From positions 1-64,000 of the forward strand of contig CAUBIC010000001.1 in NCBI GenBank assembly GCA_958435945.1: DNA of 64,000 nucleotides, read 5' to 3'. The notes below the pieces were generated by a model. It did no database searches and was not told where the DNA came from. It worked only from the letters and a program-made list of their open reading frames with translations. Source of the stretch: an uncultured Collinsella sp. Lineage in GTDB: Bacteria; Actinomycetota; Coriobacteriia; Coriobacteriales; Coriobacteriaceae. Shown here piece by piece: positions 34,094-43,235 of the stretch. Positions within the stretch are counted from its first letter, which is position 1. Each line of letters starts with the position of its first letter. Made by a program: the position numbers and the translations under genes.

Positions 34094-34967
34094 TCTTTTC
34101 TCGGGATGCGGCGGTATGTCGCTCGGATTCCAGAATGCGGGCTTCAACATAAAGGCGGCGTTTGATAACTGGCAGGCGGCTGTCGACATCTATTCGGCAA
34201 ACTTCGACCACCCGGCATTCAAATACGATCTTTACGATGCGGAAGCGGTCCCGAAAATTGAAGAGTATTCGCCGTCGATGATAATCGGTGGCCCCCCTTG
34301 CCAGGACTTCTCCATTGCGGGCGCCAGACAGCGCGGCAAAAGGGCCAATCTCACCATCCGATATGCTGAGATAGTTCGGGACGTCAGACCCGAGTGGTTC
34401 GTCATGGAGAATGTTTACAATATCGAGCGGATGGACGTCCTGCCCGAGGCGCTGGAAATATTCCGCAATGCTGGATACGGTCTCACGAGGCGCGTCCTCA
34501 ACGCCAGTCTATGTGGTGTGCCTCAGATTCGCAGGCGCTTTATCCTTGTCGGTCATCTTGGTGATAAAGATGACTTTCTCGGCGAACTCTTGGATTCAAG
34601 GCTGAGCGACAAGCAGATGACCGTCAGGGATTACCTTGGCGATTCGCTCGGCACGCAATACTTCTACATGCATCCACGCAACTTCCAGCGTAGGGGCGTC
34701 TTCACGATTGACGAGCCAGCGGTAACGGTACGAGGCACCAACCGTCCGATACCGCCAGCATATAAGAGGCATCATGCCGACAAGGCTGATATTTCTGAAG
34801 GTGTGAGAGCCTTAACATACAAGGAGCGCAGCTATCTGCAAACCTTCCCCGAAGAGTTTGAGTTTGTCGGGTCCAAGACAGACATTGAGCAGGCGATTGG
34901 CAATGCCGTGCCAGTTAAGCTTGCTGAGTACGTTGCTAGATGCATAGCTGACTATGCAGCAGATTAA
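34080..34967 (+). CDS. DNA cytosine-5 methyltransferase 2, LlaJI type
   Basis: 295-aa m5C methylase, paralogue of its neighbour along its whole length. Motifs: VDLFSGCGGMSLGFQNAG, IIGGPPCQDFSIAGAR, FVMENVYNIE, CGVPQIRRRFILVGHL, IGNAVPVKLAEYV. The target-recognition stretch between motifs VIII and IX differs from methylase 1, consistent with the opposite strand of an asymmetric site. AGGAGGG inside the end of gene 1 is its ribosome site. The McrB-like gene starts 14 bp after its stop. Confidence 0.9.
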   Translation: MDCVDLFSGCGGMSLGFQNAGFNIKAAFDNWQAAVDIYSANFDHPAFKYDLYDAEAVPKIEEYSPSMIIGGPPCQDFSIAGARQRGKRANLTIRYAEIVRDVRPEWFVMENVYNIERMDVLPEALEIFRNAGYGLTRRVLNASLCGVPQIRRRFILVGHLGDKDDFLGELLDSRLSDKQMTVRDYLGDSLGTQYFYMHPRNFQRRGVFTIDEPAVTVRGTNRPIPPAYKRHHADKADISEGVRALTYKERSYLQTFPEEFEFVGSKTDIEQAIGNAVPVKLAEYVARCIADYAAD

Positions 34968-34981
34968 TTGTGGTGGTTGCC

Positions 34982-36841
34982 ATGTCCTTTGTCGATGAAT
35001 GGAATTTGAGCTATCCCATTCCGAATTCTATATATAGCGAGAATACGCTATCCGTTCGCGGGAGAACAGTTGGACAAGGTGGTGCTGGACAGTACGAACT
35101 CAAAGGTTCAGGCTCTCTTGCAAACGGGGATACGCTGACTGCAGTTGACATTATCGGACACGCAATCATCTTGGAAGTAGTCGTACCCTCTACTGGGCAA
35201 GTTGTCTCCCTTGGCACGCGTTATCCCGTTGCAAAAAAAGGCGGAAAAGTACGTGTGCAAATACAAGGAGACGGGGCAAAGCGTCCAAATGTCGGCAACT
35301 TGTTTGCCGCACTGCTGTTGTTGCCAGTGACGGGCAAAGTAAACGATTCATCGCCGTTGCAAGAGGACGGTTTTGCGGAAAGGACATTCTGGATGGATGC
35401 AGCCGAAGTAAAGCCTGTGGGCGTCTCCGAAGATGCATATATCTTGGAGCTAACGAAACTCTTCTTCGCCACTGGAAGCAGATACAAAGACGGGCAGTTT
35501 TCGGGTGCGATAGATTACGACTACAAGTCGAGAATTGACGATCTTATTGCCCTTTGCAATCGCGGATGCAAGATGAGGGCTGGTAGCCTGACCACGGCAT
35601 TCAAGTATTTCGCTGACGTTTACGCAGGGAAACTTGAGTTTGATTACAGCGTGGCTGAGTTCATGCGAAACCTCATAGCGAGCCAATTGATTGCCGAAGA
35701 GGGCATCGACTACGAACAAGGCGATGACGTGCTGCCCGCAATGCATCAACTAATCGACCTTGCTGCAAAGAATTCATCGAAAGCATCAAGCAGAGAGAAG
35801 AGGACTTTTCAGCTAAACAACCTTCCAGCTGAATTTAAAACCGACTTCTCCAGGCGCTACATCACGTCACTACTGGCAAAGCCCTTTGTCATCCTTGCTG
35901 GCAACAGCGGAACAGGCAAGACGCGGATTTCCAAGCGTTTTGCAAAGTACCTTGAGGTCTTGGATGAAGACGGGGAGCCAAACTGGTTGCTCGTCCCGGT
36001 CGGTGCCGACTGGACCGACAACACCAAGGTGCTGGGCTTCTTCAACCCGATTGCAGACGGCGGCAAAGGCGCGTACGAAGAGACCGGCATACTGAGACTC
36101 ATCGAACGGGCCAACGCTAACCCCGAGGTTCCGTATTTCCTCATCCTCGACGAGATGAACCTGAGCCATGTCGAGCGGTATTTCTCAGACTTCCTCAGCC
36201 ACATGGAGACCATCGGCGAGGATAACCTCATCGTGCTTGATGGGTACGGCGATGGCGGTGCTGGCAGGCTGCCCTATCCGCAGAACCTGTTCGTTGTCGG
36301 CACCGTGAACATCGATGAGACCACTTACATGTTTAGCCCCAAGGTGCTCGACAGGGCAAACGTCATAGAGTTCAAGCCGTCGAAGGCCGAAGTCCTCGCA
36401 GGGTTCAAAGCCATCGAGGATGCGCCGGACGTTGCCGTCGCAGCTTCCGGCGTCCCCCAGGCTTTTCTGCGTCTCGCCAAGGACATATGGGAGGGAGCCA
36501 ATTACATCAGCGAAGATGATGCTAACGCCATCTTCGAGAAGTTCGGCAAGCTGTATGAAGAGCTGGAGAAATGCGGCTATGAGTTTGCCTTCCGCACCGT
36601 GCGCGAAGTGCGAATGTACGTTAATGCCGCGCACGAGCTTGACGGCGAGAACTACGAACTCGAGCGTTCTGTCGATGAGCAGATTGTCCAGAAGGTGCTG
36701 CCGAAGCTCCATGGTAACAAGCGTGAGATCGGCAATCTGCTTAAAAGCCTGAAAGACATATGCGATGGCGAGCTGAGCTCCGTTAAGATAAGCCAGATGG
36801 CAGCGAAACTCGATAACGTGCAGTATGCGAGCTTCATCTAG
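34982..36841 (+). CDS. McrB-like AAA+ restriction subunit, LlaJI R1 type
   Basis: 619-aa protein. An N-terminal part of about 290 residues (probably DNA recognition) precedes an McrB-type AAA+ motor: Walker A ILAGNSGTGKTRISK at 307-314, Walker B FLILDEMNLSHVERYFSDFL, and VVGTVNIDETTYMFSPKVLDRANVIEF (the MTVNxDxxT-like GTPase motif of McrB is VGTVNIDETT). It drives translocation before cleavage by the partner encoded next. ATG 34982 is preferred; in-frame GTG 34970 is possible. Confidence 0.85.
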   Translation: MSFVDEWNLSYPIPNSIYSENTLSVRGRTVGQGGAGQYELKGSGSLANGDTLTAVDIIGHAIILEVVVPSTGQVVSLGTRYPVAKKGGKVRVQIQGDGAKRPNVGNLFAALLLLPVTGKVNDSSPLQEDGFAERTFWMDAAEVKPVGVSEDAYILELTKLFFATGSRYKDGQFSGAIDYDYKSRIDDLIALCNRGCKMRAGSLTTAFKYFADVYAGKLEFDYSVAEFMRNLIASQLIAEEGIDYEQGDDVLPAMHQLIDLAAKNSSKASSREKRTFQLNNLPAEFKTDFSRRYITSLLAKPFVILAGNSGTGKTRISKRFAKYLEVLDEDGEPNWLLVPVGADWTDNTKVLGFFNPIADGGKGAYEETGILRLIERANANPEVPYFLILDEMNLSHVERYFSDFLSHMETIGEDNLIVLDGYGDGGAGRLPYPQNLFVVGTVNIDETTYMFSPKVLDRANVIEFKPSKAEVLAGFKAIEDAPDVAVAASGVPQAFLRLAKDIWEGANYISEDDANAIFEKFGKLYEELEKCGYEFAFRTVREVRMYVNAAHELDGENYELERSVDEQIVQKVLPKLHGNKREIGNLLKSLKDICDGELSSVKISQMAAKLDNVQYASFI

Positions 36842-36844
36842 CCT

Positions 36845-39280
36845 ATGGACGGCAGCATCGGCGCAATCCGCTTTGCAGCGGATGGAAGAACAATAGCCAG
36901 GCTCTACCAGAGCGGTGCGCATGACCGAGTCGATTGGGACGAGGAACAGCAGACCGGGCTAACCGGGCTGACGTGTTTCGGTCTCAAGCCGGAAGCATCC
37001 CAGAATGGCGCTGGTTCAACACCAGCCTTCGCCGTCAAGGACGGTCTTGACGGGAGTCCCACGCTTCGAATCAACGAAACCACATGTTATGTGCTCGAAT
37101 ACGAGCGGACCCCTGATGGTGGCCTGCATCCTCGCGCCTCGTTCCAAAACGAAGGCAAGAATATCAGGTGCGACAGAAACGGCAATAGTGTCACCTTCCA
37201 GTTCGTGAACTATCTCGGGCGTTCGAGGATTCGATTCGGCGAGGAAGCTGATGCGCCGATGCTACAGTTCGAAGTCGTCCCGCTCAAGATTGGCTATGAA
37301 GACGATTACATCGAGCTCACCGAGGAGCTTGCCGCAAGGTGCGCTGCGCTGCTCCTTGACTACTCGGGCTCCACGTCGAACGTTTACAAGCAAGCCGACG
37401 AGAATCGCGAGACGCTGCTTGAGCAGTTCGTCTTCCTGCGGCAGTTCTGCTACGAACCGAACCTCCAAGCCCTCTTCGAGGCGATAAAGAGGAACCCTGA
37501 TAGGACGCTGGATCACGAGGACGAGCTGCGGTCGGTTGGGGCTGGCATGCCGTCCCGGAGGTTTTATACGAACCCCTTCTCGAACAGCCGGATGTGGACG
37601 CGCTTGAACTGCGGCGGCGATGCGGGAGGCGTCTACCTCCCCCAGATGGTCAGCGTCACGCGCAAGTACGACCTGCTCGACACGCCCGCCAATCGGTTAG
37701 TGAAATTTGCCCTGCATGAGATTGACCGGATCTGCACCTCTCTGATGACTGTCCTGGATGCCGAGAAGGGCGATACTCGGCAGACGGAGTGTTATCGCGA
37801 AGCCGCCGCGCTGCACGCCATGCTGGATATGATACTCAGCGACGCCTTCTTCGACGATGTCGGCACCCTGCAGATGATGCCTCAGAACAACCAGGTGTTG
37901 CAGAAGCGCGAGGGATACTCGCAGATCTTCTTCGCATATTCCATGCTCGATATGGCGCTGCAGCTCGACTGGAAGGGCAAGGATGACATCTACGAGGGCG
38001 AATCGAAGAATGTGGCCCTCCTCTACGAGTACTGGATCTTCTTTGAGCTGTACGACATCGTAAGGGGGATCGAGGGGTGCGAGCCGATAAGCACCGATGA
38101 CCACCCATTTATCGGGACGAATCCCGACGGTGGGCTGTCAATATCCCTCAAGCAGGGCGTACGCTCCTGCCAGTCATTCCAGATTGCGCAGTGCGGCGCG
38201 AAGGTAAACCTCTACTACAACCGCACCTTCTCGCCCCGTGACTTTCATGCCACTCGTTACGAGGGTTCGTACTCGAGACCGTTCAGACCCGACTACACGC
38301 TCGCGATATTCCCGGATGCTTATACAAACGAGCGAGCCGCAGTGCAAGATGGAGCTGTTGCATTCGTCCACTTCGACGCCAAGTACCGCATCACCGACTT
38401 GACGGGGCTTGTCGGCAAGGATGTGGGCACCGAGGAGGCAGAGCGCGAGGAACTTAACGAGGAGAAGGCGGCCTCCACCACGAACACCTACAAGCGCGGT
38501 GACCTGCTGAAGATGCACACGTACAACGACGCGATACGGCGCACGGTTGGCAGCTACGTGCTTTATCCGGGGTCGGGCGAAACGGGCGAGAAGGGCCAAT
38601 TCCGGCTCTTCGAGGAGATTTTGCCGGGTGTCGGCGCTTTCGCCATGAAGCCGAGCATCAGCAGGACGGCAGAGAATGCGTTGCGCGATTTCATAGAGAA
38701 GGTCATCGGCGAGAACACGGCAAGCAATACGCGGCTGAACCGGCTGAGCTACTTCACCGAAATGGTTGTGGCTGAGCCTCCAAGCGCGGGCAAGACGGAT
38801 AGCGACTCCTACGGGCATGGTGGCGAATCGTTCGTGATTGGCTACATTCGAGGGGACTCTCCCGATGACTACTATCACTTTCTCGAAAGCAGCGGCAGGC
38901 TCCGCAAGGGCGGGCGCTTTCTCTTCTACTTCTATGCCATTAAGGACGGGCATGTCTACTCGCACCATAAGGATCTCTTCCGCACGTCGTGGTTCCGCTT
39001 CTATCGGAACGCCATAAGCCAGACGAACACCTACGAGATCGAGCCTGTGGCGTGTCGCATAACCTCGAATGAGCTGGTTTCGAGGGACGAGCTGGCCGAC
39101 CGCCTGGCCGACCTTGGCTACGTGCGGGATCGTGGGAATCAGGGTGCCGACTTCTACTATGTCCTGTCCGTGCGGGTGGAAGATGACGCGGCAGAACCCT
39201 TAAGCCTGGGGCGCAGGGCGGTGGATGAACAGAACGGCAACGATGCGTTCAGCCCCCACTCGCCAAAGATTGTTGGGTGA
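36845..39280 (+). CDS. McrC-like PD-(D/E)XK restriction subunit, LlaJI R2 type
   Basis: 811-aa protein with DUF2357-like N-terminal region and a PD-(D/E)XK nuclease core: RPDYTLAIFPD (D483) and VAFVHFDAKYRI (D511, K513). The last 135 residues form a separate module (FLESSGRLRKGGRFLFYFYA ... NDAFSPHSPKIVG) whose second, truncated copy lies at 31864-32271. The start is 3 bp after the McrB-like stop, implying coupling. Nuclease partner of the AAA+ subunit; in the LlaJI type, the pair cuts unmethylated asymmetric sites. Confidence 0.82.
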   Translation: MDGSIGAIRFAADGRTIARLYQSGAHDRVDWDEEQQTGLTGLTCFGLKPEASQNGAGSTPAFAVKDGLDGSPTLRINETTCYVLEYERTPDGGLHPRASFQNEGKNIRCDRNGNSVTFQFVNYLGRSRIRFGEEADAPMLQFEVVPLKIGYEDDYIELTEELAARCAALLLDYSGSTSNVYKQADENRETLLEQFVFLRQFCYEPNLQALFEAIKRNPDRTLDHEDELRSVGAGMPSRRFYTNPFSNSRMWTRLNCGGDAGGVYLPQMVSVTRKYDLLDTPANRLVKFALHEIDRICTSLMTVLDAEKGDTRQTECYREAAALHAMLDMILSDAFFDDVGTLQMMPQNNQVLQKREGYSQIFFAYSMLDMALQLDWKGKDDIYEGESKNVALLYEYWIFFELYDIVRGIEGCEPISTDDHPFIGTNPDGGLSISLKQGVRSCQSFQIAQCGAKVNLYYNRTFSPRDFHATRYEGSYSRPFRPDYTLAIFPDAYTNERAAVQDGAVAFVHFDAKYRITDLTGLVGKDVGTEEAEREELNEEKAASTTNTYKRGDLLKMHTYNDAIRRTVGSYVLYPGSGETGEKGQFRLFEEILPGVGAFAMKPSISRTAENALRDFIEKVIGENTASNTRLNRLSYFTEMVVAEPPSAGKTDSDSYGHGGESFVIGYIRGDSPDDYYHFLESSGRLRKGGRFLFYFYAIKDGHVYSHHKDLFRTSWFRFYRNAISQTNTYEIEPVACRITSNELVSRDELADRLADLGYVRDRGNQGADFYYVLSVRVEDDAAEPLSLGRRAVDEQNGNDAFSPHSPKIVG

Positions 39281-39336
39281 TCATCTGGTCATTTTCAGAG
39301 TAGCGGTAACACCTACGGGCGCGCGAGGGGCAACGC

Positions 39337-39585
39337 ATGAGGCCAATCGTCTACAACGGGGTTGACCTGTCGGGCGTGTGCTCTGCCGAGGTCATCGAGA
39401 AAGTTGCCCTGCCCGTGGAGGCGGAGACCCTGGCGGTGCCGAGGCGTGCCGGCGCACTGCTGGTGGCGGGGCGGCTGTCCCCCAGGCTAGTGCGGGCGCG
39501 GCTGTTCATGGACACCCGCCCGCGCCTTCAGGACGATGTTCGGCGACAGGGACGACGCAGCGGCGCTGCCACGTCGCGCAGGTAG
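39337..39585 (+). pseudogene. Phage distal-tail-protein remnant
   Basis: 82-codon frame. The first 60 residues (IVYNGVDLSGVCSAEVIEKV ... LAVPRRAGALLVAGRLSPR) resemble the N-terminus of siphophage distal tail proteins; then the sequence loses similarity and continues in other frames (39536-39660 reads MFGDRDDAAALPRRAGSGGG). GC is higher than in the adjacent restriction genes. Probably a decayed prophage scrap; the 389-bp gap holds no intact gene. Confidence 0.4.
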
Positions 39586-39669
39586 CGGAGGAGGGTTGCT
39601 CCCAATGGCCCGCGGCGTCCGCGCCCCGGTGCCACCCCGTGACCGGCGGCTTCGCTCGAAGCCGCTACA

Positions 39670-41832
39670 TCAGGCTCGTTCCCGCTTTTCCGGGTCATAT
39701 CCCTTCGTATACACGGTAAAGCTAAGGCTATCTATCGTGCCGGTGCTGTAGACGCATGCGTCGGGCGCGCTCCGTGTGCCTTGGGCGGTCGGGTCGGTCG
39801 AGACACAATCGTCCCTATCTATTCCAAGCAATGGAATGGGCTTTGCCACCTGGTCGGCGCTATTAATTTGCGCAATGATCTCCAACAACTCGTATAACTT
39901 GATAAGCCATGAGCTGTATGGGTGCTCGCCGGGTCCCTTGTGCTTCAGCGTGCACTTTGATTGCGGGCTTTCGGCGAGCTGGCTCAAGCGTTCAAAAAGC
40001 GCCGGGTACTCGGCTTCGGGAAACTCGACTTGTACATACTGTATGCCATTGAGGATGAATCCGTACCACAGTACGGGGTATGGAAAACCGTTCCTATCTG
40101 GTCGCCTGATTTTTGTCCTGCAATTGGGCTGGTTGACGATAGACAGCCATGCCGCATAGAGCTCGTCGGAAATTAGGTCGCTCGCTTGGTATGTTGGGCC
40201 AAGACCATCGAGAACAAAATTGCCAAGGCTGTCAAAATAGTGGGCACAATCCGTTAAACCCTTTTCGTATGCCGTGTCGGCTTTTCTCCGTATATTGAGT
40301 GCGACGTCGCGGGGTGATTTGCGACCAAGATGTTTTTTGGCGTTGTGCCGCGGGTTGCAATAGAGCTTGGTCGCCGCGTTATATCGATCGCAGTACTTGC
40401 TGTTAGGGCCGGTCGGAAAAAAGAGCGAACCACAGGTTTGGCATGTTATCGGCATAATGCCGCACAGCAGCAGCTCGTGGAGGATGCGGGCATAAAGGCT
40501 TGCAAAGGAACATTCCTCTTCGGTGAAGTAAAGCTCTCCTGCCTTTGCAATAACAGCTTGAAGCCTTACGAGCCTATTGAGGTTTTCCTGGTCGTTAAGC
40601 TCTGCATACGTATGGAAGTCTCCATTTGCGTAGATTTGGTTCTCGCGCATAGCCTCGAGATAGTTCTTGCGAAACGCCTGCATAAAGGGGGCGCTATTCA
40701 TGCGTTTTATATCGCTCAAATGTTCTTCGAGCTTTTGAGCCGTTTCGTTTCCGGGCAAGTGCTTTTTGGCTGCGTATGCAAAAGCGTCGCCAAAGCGGAT
40801 GATTGCCGGCAGCTGATTATCGAATAATCGAAATTGTCGCGGGTCGCTTGTTTTGATGGCGGCTGGGAAAAACTCTTCGTTTTGCGCGAGCAGGCTAGGT
40901 GCCTCGGTGTTTTTAAGCAGCGGGGCAAGCTCCAGACATTCCTGATAAAAAACAATGAGAAGCGCTCGAAAGAGATCGGTATTGGTGCAACCGCAAGCTG
41001 TTTCTATCTGCGAGTTGACCTTTGGATAGTTGTCTCTTGGATTGTCGCGTTTATACGGCACCGGTTCTGTTAGCCCGGTCTTGCCGTTGGTAGTTGTAAT
41101 GTCCATGTCGTTCGACACGAGCTTGAGATAGGAGCTGAAGAGGGACGCCATTTCTTGCTTATTGAGTTGGGCCGATGTCGTGATCACCGCGCGGTACAGG
41201 CGGTTGATTTCGTTGCACTCAATAGCGTTGTTGTTCATCCAGCAGCTGTAATAGCGATAGTCGGGAATCGCTGTGATGTTCATGACACACTGCCTGCAGA
41301 CATTTTCAAGGAGATACCTGGCCATGCCAGATATCTCTCCGTGTGCATGGCGCGTAATGGCTTTATCGAATATCGGAGCAAAGAAATCGAGGTCGCGTTC
41401 CTTTTGTTTTTGAAGGTTGACTTCGATTTCGGCTTCGTTCAATTCTGCTTGCGCGGACTCTTGGTCGGAATCGTCTGGATCGAGCCAGTCGTCATGGTCT
41501 GGTTCGGCTGCGTAGTCCATCGAAGCGTGTTGCGCATCGTGGGGAGCAGGGGGCTGACGAATGGCGTTCTGCAAATCGATGTAAAAGCGCAATTTTGCTC
41601 GCTCACGAAAGTGGCCCCCAATCTCGTTGAAAAGCGAGCTTAAGTCGACGCGTAATAGGTCGTTGGCTACGGAGACGAGATTCCATGCGCTTGCATTGCC
41701 GGTTGCGTTTCCGTCATCGGCGCAATCAATCTCTGGCGTTCTGTTAAGAAGAAGCATGCGGGGATTGACGGGAGAGCGAAGAAAGCCAGCCTCGAAACCC
41801 CAGCTAAACGGCTCTTTTTCGGAATCAAGCAT
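39670..41832 (-). CDS. DUF6076-like zinc-ribbon protein
   Basis: 720-aa soluble protein. The clearest feature is a C-terminal zinc-ribbon-like segment CQTCGSLFFPTGPNSKYCD...YC, followed by a basic region (HNAKKHLGRKSPRDVALNIRRKAD), as in DUF6076 / CGNR-like ribbons that may bind nucleic acid. An acidic stretch (DHDDWLDPDDSDQESAQAELNEAEIE) is near residue 115. Lower GC and unusual codon use suggest transfer. Divergent from the 41942 gene. Function unknown; the DUF assignment is from memory of the motif. Confidence 0.5.
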   Translation of the reverse strand: MLDSEKEPFSWGFEAGFLRSPVNPRMLLLNRTPEIDCADDGNATGNASAWNLVSVANDLLRVDLSSLFNEIGGHFRERAKLRFYIDLQNAIRQPPAPHDAQHASMDYAAEPDHDDWLDPDDSDQESAQAELNEAEIEVNLQKQKERDLDFFAPIFDKAITRHAHGEISGMARYLLENVCRQCVMNITAIPDYRYYSCWMNNNAIECNEINRLYRAVITTSAQLNKQEMASLFSSYLKLVSNDMDITTTNGKTGLTEPVPYKRDNPRDNYPKVNSQIETACGCTNTDLFRALLIVFYQECLELAPLLKNTEAPSLLAQNEEFFPAAIKTSDPRQFRLFDNQLPAIIRFGDAFAYAAKKHLPGNETAQKLEEHLSDIKRMNSAPFMQAFRKNYLEAMRENQIYANGDFHTYAELNDQENLNRLVRLQAVIAKAGELYFTEEECSFASLYARILHELLLCGIMPITCQTCGSLFFPTGPNSKYCDRYNAATKLYCNPRHNAKKHLGRKSPRDVALNIRRKADTAYEKGLTDCAHYFDSLGNFVLDGLGPTYQASDLISDELYAAWLSIVNQPNCRTKIRRPDRNGFPYPVLWYGFILNGIQYVQVEFPEAEYPALFERLSQLAESPQSKCTLKHKGPGEHPYSSWLIKLYELLEIIAQINSADQVAKPIPLLGIDRDDCVSTDPTAQGTRSAPDACVYSTGTIDSLSFTVYTKGYDPEKRERA

Positions 41833-41941
41833 TAATGCTCCAAACAGCCAAAATTTAAAACCCGATAAAAGTCATATTACGCGGCTGTTTGCGGCTGTTC
41901 AATGGAATCAAGCGAAAAGGCTTAAAACCAGGGAGGCCGTT

Positions 41942-42268
41942 ATGTCCGATTGCATCAAGCTCAACAAAGGAAACATCGATGTATGCGAGCGCGAGGTTAT
42001 CGTTCTTCGCGAGATCATCGCTGCCGCCATGGGTCGTTTGCACCAGATGCGCAAGCAGTGCGAGCGCGGCTATGTGTCTTCGGAGGATTTCGAGAATGCG
42101 TTGGATGCGTACGGAGTAATCAGTGAGCGAGTCGATGAGCTTGACCAGCTTGGTTTCGAGTTCAGATGGTCGTCAGTCCCCGATGCCGGAATCGATGAGA
42201 ACGACGGGCTCGAATGGATCGAGGACGACAACCCTCCGCGTGAGCGCGGTTTTGATATTGCTTGTTAA
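41942..42268 (+). CDS. Small helical hypothetical protein
   Basis: 108 aa, mostly helical (VCEREVIVLREIIAAAMGRLHQMRKQ; ENALDAYGVISERVDELDQL) with an acidic tail. No family recognised. GGGAGG lies five bases before ATG 41942; earlier in-frame starts run into the divergent promoter region. The next gene starts 28 bp after its stop. Confidence 0.5.
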   Translation: MSDCIKLNKGNIDVCEREVIVLREIIAAAMGRLHQMRKQCERGYVSSEDFENALDAYGVISERVDELDQLGFEFRWSSVPDAGIDENDGLEWIEDDNPPRERGFDIAC

Positions 42269-42296
42269 TGTGACCGAACGGTTGATTGGAGACAAA

Positions 42297-42917
42297 ATGT
42301 ATCCGTACTACGAATGTGACAACTATCCCATGAGCATTACAGATGATGACGGCCCGTTTCTGATCATGGAGGCGAGGCTGTCTGGCGACGACGAGCTCAA
42401 TGATGATTTTAGGAAAGGCGCCAGTTATAGATGCTCGTGTGCGACTGTTTCTGCGGCGATTGATCTTTGCAGGTCGATGACGGACGGCGATGCCGATCCT
42501 TGGTATGAAAGTTGGGAGAAGGCGGTTGAGCGTTATCCGCTCGAGAAATGCGAGGATGCGACAACGCTGTATTGGATCGAGCCGACCGATCCGCACAAGG
42601 CGCTGTGCGCCCTCCAACCCCATTGCGATCTTGAGCCATACGTGGCTGAGGCAATTGGCGCAGTTGACACGTATCTACTGGAGTGCGCGGACTATCCCTT
42701 TACGGTCGATCATTTAGATCTAAAGGACGTTGACGTCCTGCTCAGCGCTGCTTGGGGATTGGCTCGAGTCCTCGAAGAAACTTGGGGCACTTGCGACCCT
42801 GATGATGTTTTGGAAAAGATCGAGGATGCTACGTACAGTGCGTATATAACGGTTAAGGACCTGATCGCGGGCGAAGAGGCGGCCAAAGCCAGCGCAAAGT
42901 CCGATGACAATCTTTAG
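42297..42917 (+). CDS. Acidic hypothetical protein
   Basis: 206 aa, strongly acidic (MYPYYECDNYPMSITDDDGP ... WGTCDPDDVLEKIEDATYSAY). Family not recognised; the acidity could reflect a DNA-mimic or a chaperone-like role, which is speculation. TTGGAGAC precedes the ATG. Likely co-transcribed with the 41942 gene. Confidence 0.5.
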   Translation: MYPYYECDNYPMSITDDDGPFLIMEARLSGDDELNDDFRKGASYRCSCATVSAAIDLCRSMTDGDADPWYESWEKAVERYPLEKCEDATTLYWIEPTDPHKALCALQPHCDLEPYVAEAIGAVDTYLLECADYPFTVDHLDLKDVDVLLSAAWGLARVLEETWGTCDPDDVLEKIEDATYSAYITVKDLIAGEEAAKASAKSDDNL

Positions 42918-43235
42918 CCACCGCACTGAACGGCGCGACCGATCGGAAGGCTGCCGGGAAAAGCTTTAGCAAGCGCCCCGACCAGGTTCAGGAGTCTGCC
43001 GCCGATGCATCCCTGATGCGTGTCGCCCTTGCAGTGATCGATGCCAAAGAGCGCGAGGCGTTGGAGTGCGATCTTAAGAAACTGCTCGCTTCGTGCGAGT
43101 AGTCGCTGACTGCTCCTCTTTCCTTTCTTTCTTCTCTCAAGCGGCATGGACGCCGCCGCCTTGACCGCCCAGCGCGAGTTTTGTCCGCACGGGATGGTAT
43201 CAAACACGTGTAACAACTAAATCGGAGGTTTGACC
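42918..43235 (+). other. 318-bp gap with a start-less reading frame
   Basis: 42917-43102 is open in one frame, ending at TAG: ATALNGATDRKAAGKSFSKR then PDQVQESAADASLMRVALAV and IDAKEREALECDLKKLLASCE. It has gene-like composition but no start codon before residue 34 (ATG 43016), so it looks like the end of a decayed or frameshifted gene. GGAGG at 43224 serves the helicase gene. Confidence 0.4.
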
